From Bacillota bacterium (lineage in GTDB: Bacteria; Bacillota; Clostridia; Christensenellales; CAG-138): 12,129 nucleotides of DNA. The first letter of the stretch is position 1, and every line of letters begins with the position of its first letter. Below the pieces are notes generated by a model. It saw only the letters and a list, made by a program, of their open reading frames with translations. It was not told the origin of the DNA and searched no databases. This document shows positions 7,622 to 12,129 of this stretch, one piece after another. The DNA lies in the NCBI GenBank assembly GCA_023416895.1, contig JAEZGQ010000187.1, forward strand, positions 1 to 12,129, written 5' to 3'. The translations under genes were made by a program, and so were the position numbers.

Positions 7622-7697
7622 AGGATGTGTTTGAAAAGCGGTACGCCCAGTGGCAGTTTTGCTGTGCCTTATGTGGGATAACGGATTTGGCTTTTCT

Positions 7698-7717
7698 GCG
7701 GCTTGACGCCGCGTTTT
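7698..7717 (+). terminator. short terminator-like hairpin before the lspA ribosome site
   Basis: GCGGC (7698-7702) pairs with GCCGC (7708-7712) around TTGAC, followed by G and TTTT (7714-7717). It sits 11 nt upstream of the lspA Shine-Dalgarno (7728-7732). The stem is only 5 bp and the T run is four, so it is weak as a terminator. It could instead end some transcripts of the upstream polA-SBP run or tune lspA expression. Confidence 0.3.
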
Positions 7718-7738
7718 ATCAATTTGCGGAGGAACCCT

Positions 7739-8302
7739 ATGCTCGAAATCATCATCGTCCTCCTTGCGGTTGCCCTCGACCAAGCGGTCAAGGCGTTTTC
7801 CGCAAGCTGGCTCACAACGCTTCCCAACAACACCTATCCGCTTGTTGAGGGCGTTTTTCACCTCACCTATGTGGAAAACCGCGGCGCAGCGTTCGGTATG
7901 CTGCAAAACGCGCGCTGGTTCTTTATCGCAATCACGGTCGTGGCGTGCTGTGCCATCGTGTACTGGCTTTGTAAAAACCATAAAAAACTGCATACTTTGA
8001 TGCGCGTTTCGCTGGCGCTCATCCTCGCTGGGGCGCTTGGCAACCTCATCGACCGCATATTTTTGACCTATGTGCGCGACATGTTCTCCTTCGTGCTCAT
8101 TAACTTCGCCGTGTTCAACGTGGCTGACAGCGCGGTTACGGTAGGAACGGCGCTTTTGATCCTCGACGTGCTGTTCTTTAAGGGCAAAGCGTTTTTGCAG
8201 GACGAGCCGAAGAGTAAAAAGGGCGAAGAAAGCCCGGTTTTAAAGGAAGCCGCGCAGGAAGAACAGCCAACCGGCGAAGAAAAGGAAAACGCGGAGGATT
8301 GA
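7739..8302 (+). CDS. lspA: lipoprotein signal peptidase (signal peptidase II)
   Basis: A 187-aa four-helix membrane aspartic protease that cuts the signal peptide of diacylglyceryl-prolipoproteins before the lipid-modified cysteine. Conserved regions are D14 in helix 1 and VENRGAAFGML (45-55). GALGNLIDR (98-106) is followed by VRD with D114, and FNVADS (126-131) carries D130. D114 and D130 correspond to the catalytic dyad mapped in the Pseudomonas structure; D105 is the conserved GNxxDR aspartate. Hydrophobic segments lie at about 2-19, 60-79, 88-105 and 123-147. The family is usually 150-165 aa. Here a charged tail (about 155-187, rich in Glu, Lys and Gln) adds about 30 residues on the cytoplasmic side. 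ATG at 7739 is preceded by GGAGG at 7728-7732, which favours it over an upstream in-frame start at 7703. rluD-type follows 2 nt after the stop. Confidence 0.95.
   Translation: MLEIIIVLLAVALDQAVKAFSASWLTTLPNNTYPLVEGVFHLTYVENRGAAFGMLQNARWFFIAITVVACCAIVYWLCKNHKKLHTLMRVSLALILAGALGNLIDRIFLTYVRDMFSFVLINFAVFNVADSAVTVGTALLILDVLFFKGKAFLQDEPKSKKGEESPVLKEAAQEEQPTGEEKENAED
8293..8297 (+). promoter_or_regulatory. ribosome binding site that selects the TTG start at 8305
   Basis: GGAGG lies inside the last codons of lspA. It is 7 nt from TTG at 8305 but only 1 nt from the in-frame TTG at 8299. Normal spacing therefore selects 8305. No ATG or GTG lies close by in this frame. Confidence 0.7.
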
Positions 8303-8304
8303 CC

Positions 8305-9309
8305 TTGACGCAAAACGACGAGCTTTTGTGGGAAGACGAGGAATCAGAGGCCCCACAGGCGGAGCCGCTTCTGTTTGAGGCGCTCGGCGGCGAGCGGCTT
8401 GATGTGTTTGCCGCAAAAAGCGCGGGCGAGTCCCGTTCGTATATCCAAAAACGCATTGAAGAAGGCATGGTGCTTGTAAACGGCAAGCCCTCCAAAGCAA
8501 ACATGAAGCTCAAAGCGGGCGATCGGGTGGAGGTCGTTCTGCCGCCGCCGCGCGTCACGGAGCTTCTGCCGGAGGATATCCCGCTCGACATCGTTTATGA
8601 GGATAAGGACATCGCCGTTATAAACAAGGAAAAGGGCATGGTGGTGCACCCCGCGCCCGGCAACGAAACGGGAACGCTCGTTAACGCCCTCATGTACCGC
8701 TTGAAGGATTTGAGCGGCATCGGCGGCGAGCTTCGTCCGGGTATCGTACACAGGATCGACAAGCTGACCTCGGGGCTTATCGTCGTTGCGAAAAACGACG
8801 CAGCACACCGTGCGTTGGCCGAGCAAATGAAGCTTCATACCGCGCACCGCTCGTATTTGGCGATCGTGGAAGGAAACATAAAAGAGGATAGCGGCACCGT
8901 AAACGCGCCCATCGGACGGCACAAAACCGACCGCAAACGCATGGCGGTTACGCCAAACGGCAGGGAGGCTGTTACCCATTGGCGCGTGCTGGAACGCTAC
9001 GGCGCTTTTACCTTGCTTGCGCTTGCGCTTGAAACCGGCAGAACGCACCAAATTCGCGTGCATATGGCATACATCCGCCACCCTGTGGCGGGGGATACGG
9101 TATATGGCCCTGAAAAACCCAAGCTTGGGCTTACGGGGCAGGCGCTCCATGCGGCAAAGCTTACGCTTACGCACCCCTCCACGGGGGAAACGCTTTCGTT
9201 TTACGCACCGGTGCCCGCGTGGTTTTGCGCCGCGCTCAAAAGGGCGGGGCGAAACGGAGAAGAGGGGCTTAGCGAGCTACTGCAAAACGCTTTTTCAGGA
9301 GGCGTCTAA
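8305..9309 (+). CDS. RluD-family 23S rRNA pseudouridine synthase (TTG start)
   Basis: A 334-aa enzyme that isomerises uridine to pseudouridine in RNA, most likely helix 69 or a related site of 23S rRNA if it is a true RluD/YlyB orthologue. An acidic N-terminal leader (1-22) precedes an S4 RNA-binding domain (about 28-90). The RluA/RluD catalytic domain then shows INKEKGMVVHPAPGN (106-120) and HRIDKLTSGL (149-158), where D152 is the catalytic aspartate. ETGRTHQIRVHM (243-254) is the other family hallmark. HRID with Leu after Lys is a slight variant of the common HRLDKDTSG. It lies 2 nt after lspA, the same lspA-ylyB order as in Bacillus. The next gene's ATG overlaps its TAA (TAATG, 9307-9311). 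Which uridines it targets cannot be told from sequence alone. Confidence 0.92.
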   Translation: MTQNDELLWEDEESEAPQAEPLLFEALGGERLDVFAAKSAGESRSYIQKRIEEGMVLVNGKPSKANMKLKAGDRVEVVLPPPRVTELLPEDIPLDIVYEDKDIAVINKEKGMVVHPAPGNETGTLVNALMYRLKDLSGIGGELRPGIVHRIDKLTSGLIVVAKNDAAHRALAEQMKLHTAHRSYLAIVEGNIKEDSGTVNAPIGRHKTDRKRMAVTPNGREAVTHWRVLERYGAFTLLALALETGRTHQIRVHMAYIRHPVAGDTVYGPEKPKLGLTGQALHAAKLTLTHPSTGETLSFYAPVPAWFCAALKRAGRNGEEGLSELLQNAFSGGV

Positions 9310-9965
9310 TGCGCAAAAAAATGGAGAAGCAAAGCGCGCAAAAGCTGGCGGCGGGTATTTTTACCGGCGTCATGGTGCTCTTGTGCGCAGCGCTCTATTT
9401 TTTTACGAAAAGTAGCTCACCTTTCTCAAACACCGCGGCCGAAGCACCTTCCTCCCCTCTGCCCACCGCGCGGCCACTTGCAGTGGCGGAAGATTTTGTA
9501 GAGGGAAAAGGCTTTTACGCGCCGCTTTCCCAAAACGACGGTGTACTTTCTTACTCTCTTGAGGGCGCTCCTTTAGACGGCACGCTTTCTCTTAGTACCG
9601 CGCAAGAAGGCGTGGGGGAGTTTGTTTTGCGCGTTGCCCGCCCCTTAGCGCCGATGGAACCCGGCAAAAACGCGTCACAGCTTACGCTTAGGCTCTACCA
9701 AGAAAAGCAGGAAGCCTATCAGAAACAGGTGGATTGGCTTTTGGGAGAGGCGCTTTCTCTTCTTTTGACGCTTGACGCAAACGACGGCGTTTCGCAATCC
9801 GACCGCGAAGCTTTTTTATTCGCACTTGAATCGACAATTTCCGATGAGAAAAACAGGAATTTGACCTGCGGTGACATTGCCGTCCAGGTGATTTTTCATG
9901 CATCCGGCGATGAACCGCTTGTGATTACGGCGCTTCATGAAGCTTCCGAGTCGCCCGTCGGTTAA
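9309..9965 (+). CDS. unrecognised single-pass membrane protein
   Basis: I do not recognise this 218-aa protein. A basic start (RKKMEKQ, 2-8; K12) leads into one hydrophobic segment (about 13-32). A Ser/Pro/Ala-rich linker (about 35-55) follows, then a soluble part predicted to lie outside the membrane. That part mixes a beta-looking stretch (about 75-125) with a helical, charged stretch (about 128-180); one Cys (187) is present. No catalytic motif is visible. It is a real gene: AGGAGG (9297-9302) stands 6 nt before ATG, the start overlaps the preceding stop by one base, and codon use resembles its neighbours. It is the last gene of the lspA-rluD run. Its topology would suit an envelope-associated role, but nothing specific can be claimed. 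Confidence 0.8.
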   Translation: MRKKMEKQSAQKLAAGIFTGVMVLLCAALYFFTKSSSPFSNTAAEAPSSPLPTARPLAVAEDFVEGKGFYAPLSQNDGVLSYSLEGAPLDGTLSLSTAQEGVGEFVLRVARPLAPMEPGKNASQLTLRLYQEKQEAYQKQVDWLLGEALSLLLTLDANDGVSQSDREAFLFALESTISDEKNRNLTCGDIAVQVIFHASGDEPLVITALHEASESPVG

Positions 9966-9973
9966 AAAAACAG

Positions 9974-9987
9974 GCGCGTTTACGCGC
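9974..9987. other. small perfect hairpin after the membrane-protein gene
   Basis: GCGCG (9974-9978) pairs with CGCGC (9983-9987) around TTTA. On the + strand it has an A run before it but no T run after it, so it is not a convincing terminator for the lspA run. Read on the - strand it would be followed by a run of seven T after CCTG, but no - strand gene is visible to its right. It may still weakly end + strand transcription. Confidence 0.3.
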
Positions 9988-10045
9988 AAAATACGGGCAA
10001 ACCTATATTTTTATGGGAAAACATGAGAAAATATGCGCAATCCAC

Positions 10046-10074
10046 TTGAAAAAAAGCACAACACGTTGTATAAT
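10046..10074 (+). promoter_or_regulatory. near-consensus sigma-A promoter for zapA
   Basis: TTGAAA (10046-10051) and a perfect TATAAT (10069-10074) are 17 nt apart, and the surrounding sequence is AT-rich against a GC-rich genome. The predicted start is near 10081, giving a leader of about 30 nt to the zapA ATG. This marks a new transcription unit. Confidence 0.85.
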
Positions 10075-10112
10075 TCTCAATAAAATATACAAGATGTATT
10101 GGGGTGCGCAGA

Positions 10113-10436
10113 ATGGAAAAGACCCGTACCGTGGTTCGTGTGGCGGGGCAGGAATTGAAGCTCTCCGCTGCCGAAAGCGAAGACTACATGCAGATGCTTG
10201 CCAAATATGTGGATAGGAAGTACGACGACGTTCAATCCGCATATCCAAACCTGAGTACGGTAAATTGCCTTGTGCTTGCCTCGCTGAATATGGCCGACGA
10301 GCTGCATCGCCTGCGCGCCGAGTACGACGCGCTCGACTCGCGCATTGCGCAGCTTCGGGAAATGCCGCGCCAAAGCGCGCCGGCGGCGCCCGTTAAGCGC
10401 CCGTTTGAGTCGAAGCAGCCGACCACCGTCAAATAA
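10113..10436 (+). CDS. zapA: cell division protein ZapA
   Basis: A 107-aa cytoplasmic protein that bundles FtsZ protofilaments and supports Z-ring assembly. The N-terminal globular part (about 4-45) has the family pattern: RVAGQELKLSAAESEDYMQMLAKYVDRK, from VVRV (7-10) to K36. The segment PNLSTVNCLVLASLNMADELHRL (45-67) begins the long helix, which continues as a coiled coil to about residue 84. A Pro/Ala/Lys tail (86-107) makes it longer than Bacillus ZapA (85 aa). ATG at 10113 is preferred over GTG at 10104 because GGGG (10101-10104) then serves as the ribosome site at 8 nt; the start choice is not certain. A strong promoter lies upstream and a strong terminator downstream, so the gene may be largely monocistronic. 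Proximity of zapA to a U32 gene is familiar in Firmicutes. Confidence 0.9.
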   Translation: MEKTRTVVRVAGQELKLSAAESEDYMQMLAKYVDRKYDDVQSAYPNLSTVNCLVLASLNMADELHRLRAEYDALDSRIAQLREMPRQSAPAAPVKRPFESKQPTTVK

Positions 10437-10465
10437 CAGGACGGGTTTTCTTAGGCTTTTTATCT

Positions 10466-10503
10466 AGCGGTTTGGGGCAGTGTCTGTTCCGAACCGCTTT
10501 TTT
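10466..10503 (+). terminator. strong intrinsic terminator after zapA
   Basis: AGCGGTT (10466-10472) pairs with AACCGCT (10492-10498). The pairing continues inward through a T-G wobble, two G-C pairs, two G-T wobbles and CAG/CTG to a TGT loop, about 15 pairs in all. Six T (10498-10503) follow at once. This should end zapA transcripts. It lies only 18 nt before the next start codon, so it also falls in the leader of the U32 gene. Confidence 0.85.
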
Positions 10504-10521
10504 GTGGAATTGAGGGAAGGT

Positions 10522-12129
10522 ATGGAACTCTTATCACCCGCGGGCAGCCGTGAAAGCCTTGTTGCCGCCGTGCAAAACGGTGCGGATGCCGTATATTTCG
10601 GCGGTGGGCTTTTTAACGCCCGGAAAAATGCGAGCAACTTTGAAGGCGCGGCGCTCGGCGAGGCGATTAACTACTGCGCGCTTCGCGGCGTAAAAAGCTA
10701 CATCACGCTCAATACGCTTCTTCTTGATAGGGAAATGGAAGCCGCGCTTTCGTTTGCGCAAAGCGTTTATGCCTACGGGGCGGATGCGGTGATCGTGCAG
10801 GACTGGGGGCTTGTTTCGCTTTTGAAAAAGCACCTGCCCTATCTTACAGTTCACGCAAGCACGCAAATGGGTGTACACGACATTGAAGGCGCAAAAGCCG
10901 TAAAGCGCATGGGTGCTGTTCGCGCGGTACTCGCGCGCGAGGTGCCGCTCAAGGAAATTGCCGGCATCGTAAAAGAGAGCGGCATTGAAATTGAAACCTT
11001 TGCGCATGGTGCTATGTGCATGAGCTTTTCGGGCGGGTGCCTGTTTTCCTCCATGGCGGGGGAGCGCAGCGGCAATCGGGGCACCTGCGCGCAGCCGTGC
11101 CGCAAGCGCATCAGCGTGAGCGGCCGCCCCGGTGCGAATGATTACCATTTGAGCCTAAGCGATATGTGCATGATCGGCCATTTAAAGGATATGGAGCGCG
11201 CGGGTATCGCCTGTATCAAGCTTGAAGGGCGCATGAAGCGCGCGGAGTATGTGGCGGCGGTCACGCGCGCGTACCGCATGGCGCTTGACGGCGCGAGTGT
11301 GCAAGAGGTTGAAAAAGAAACGGAGCGGATGCTTGCGGTATTCAACCGCGGCGGCATTCGCACGGGCTATTCTTTCGGCGACGGCGGCGTGACGAATGCG
11401 CGTGCCGGCGAGGCCGAGCCCAAGGAAAGTGTTTTATGCCCCTTGCGTGAAACCTACGCAAGGGAAACGAAAACGCGCCCGTGTACGCTTCTTTTCACGC
11501 TTCATGTCGGCGCGCCCGCTGCACTTACCATGCGCTGCGAAGGGTATGAGGCGCGCGTGGAGGGGGAAGCGGTGCAGCGAGCCGAAAAACCATTGGATGC
11601 GGAGCGTTTTGCAGCACAGCTGAAAAAACTCGGCGGCACCGCGTTCTCCTGCGCAGACCGCACGGTAGAGGCAGATGCAGACGCCTACCTTTCGGTATCC
11701 GCCGTGAACGCGTTAAGGCGCGCGGCGTGTGAAAACATGGAAGCGCTTCTCACGGCGCGGCGCGAAACGGAGCCTTTCACCCTTGTGCCTTTAAAGCTGG
11801 CGCGCGGCATGAAAAAAACCGCCGTGTGCGCGAAGGTGAAAACCGTCGAGCAGGCAAACGCGGCGTTTCTTAGCGGCGCAGAGGAGATCGTTTTTGAGCC
11901 CCAAAGCTACGGAGAAACAGCGTTTGAAGCGCTCAAGGCGCTTCAAACGCTTCGAAAAAGCACAAAGCTCCTTATTGCGCTCCCCGCGGTAATGATACCG
12001 CACGCAGAACATGAAAAGGTGGAAACGCTTTTAAAAAGCGGTCTTTTGGACGGCGCGATGGCGCAGCACGTTTCACAGTTTGAAGCGATGGCGCACCTCC
12101 CGTTAAAAATCGCCGGGAGCGCACTCAAC
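10522..12129 (+). CDS. U32 peptidase-family protein (RlhA/TrhP-like), cut off by the window end
   Basis: An open frame of 536 codons runs to the last base without a stop. It starts MELLSPAGSRESLVAAVQNG, the typical U32 N-terminus, followed by GADAVYFGG (20-28). The U32 signature is ETFAHGAMCMSFSGGCLFS (158-176), with one deviation (Phe where an aliphatic residue is usual). C166, C173, C189 and C193 match the four cysteines that hold an iron-sulfur cluster in studied members. CIKLEGRMKRAEYVA (231-245) is another conserved block. Despite the name, characterised relatives are RNA hydroxylation enzymes (RlhA on 23S rRNA, TrhP on tRNA U34) or UbiU/V. A long C-terminal part beyond about 290, including the repeat-like AGADG-type region near the edge (DGAMAQHVSQFE), resembles the long RlhA/clostridial forms of 650-850 aa. 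GAGG (10512-10515) precedes ATG by 6 nt. The exact substrate is not settled. Confidence 0.88.
   Translation, partial: MELLSPAGSRESLVAAVQNGADAVYFGGGLFNARKNASNFEGAALGEAINYCALRGVKSYITLNTLLLDREMEAALSFAQSVYAYGADAVIVQDWGLVSLLKKHLPYLTVHASTQMGVHDIEGAKAVKRMGAVRAVLAREVPLKEIAGIVKESGIEIETFAHGAMCMSFSGGCLFSSMAGERSGNRGTCAQPCRKRISVSGRPGANDYHLSLSDMCMIGHLKDMERAGIACIKLEGRMKRAEYVAAVTRAYRMALDGASVQEVEKETERMLAVFNRGGIRTGYSFGDGGVTNARAGEAEPKESVLCPLRETYARETKTRPCTLLFTLHVGAPAALTMRCEGYEARVEGEAVQRAEKPLDAERFAAQLKKLGGTAFSCADRTVEADADAYLSVSAVNALRRAACENMEALLTARRETEPFTLVPLKLARGMKKTAVCAKVKTVEQANAAFLSGAEEIVFEPQSYGETAFEALKALQTLRKSTKLLIALPAVMIPHAEHEKVETLLKSGLLDGAMAQHVSQFEAMAHLPLKIAGSALN

Noticed and set aside
7625..7681. An 18-codon ATG frame in the lspA leader, a possible leader peptide
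   Set aside because: No ribosome site at a usable distance, no run of diagnostic codons, and it would start at the 5' end of the predicted transcript. Not supported.
1..12129. CRISPR arrays, tRNA/rRNA genes, transposons, prophage, toxin-antitoxin or defence genes
   Set aside because: No direct-repeat array, cloverleaf or rRNA-like sequence, transposase or defence-type protein was seen on either strand.

Overview
This 12.1 kb window reads as ordinary chromosome from a fairly GC-rich member of the Firmicutes, most likely an uncultured or gut-type Clostridia. The evidence is the gene content: a pyrimidine-nucleoside phosphorylase of the Bacillus Pdp type, a PolA whose proofreading domain is degenerate, adjacent lspA and rluD/ylyB-type genes, zapA next to a U32-family gene, and a stand-alone Amidase_6 protein. 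Promoters are sigma-A-like and Shine-Dalgarno sites are strong. All genes are on the + strand, and no mobile element, CRISPR array, tRNA, rRNA or phage gene was seen. The taxonomic call is an inference from gene families and layout.

Layout. Bases 1-168 hold a cluster of GC-rich inverted repeats and a terminator-like hairpin closing an unseen upstream unit. Next is a 161-aa Amidase_6 protein with no signal peptide (169-654). The pdp gene (833-2146) follows, with a strong promoter at 724-752 and a terminator-like hairpin between promoter and ribosome binding site. Then comes a compact run polA (2232-4802), coaE (4810-5418), a membrane-anchored lytic transglycosylase (5405-5998) and an OppA/DppA-type substrate-binding lipoprotein (5967-7610). 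coaE/slt overlap by 14 nt and slt/SBP by 32 nt, so these four are probably one transcript. A second run is lspA (7739-8302), an RluD-family pseudouridine synthase starting at TTG (8305-9309), and an unrecognised 218-aa single-pass membrane protein (9309-9965). It is preceded by an extended -10 promoter candidate and a short hairpin leader. Next is zapA (10113-10436), with a near-consensus promoter (10046-10074) and a strong intrinsic terminator (10466-10503). Last is a large U32-family protein (10522 to the window edge) that is cut off by the end of the window.

How the genes work together. Most are housekeeping: nucleoside salvage (pdp), DNA repair and Okazaki-fragment processing (polA), the last step of CoA synthesis (coaE), peptidoglycan turnover (slt and possibly the amidase), lipoprotein maturation (lspA), rRNA modification (rluD type and possibly U32) and Z-ring assembly (zapA). 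A possible functional thread is the envelope: transglycosylase, peptide-binding lipoprotein and lipoprotein signal peptidase lie in sequence.

I found no clear previously undescribed system. The best leads are small: three genes (pdp, lspA, U32) have terminator-like hairpins just upstream of their ribosome binding sites; a peptide-binding lipoprotein without permease genes sits in the polA-coaE-slt run; and there is an uncharacterised membrane protein in the lspA-rluD run.
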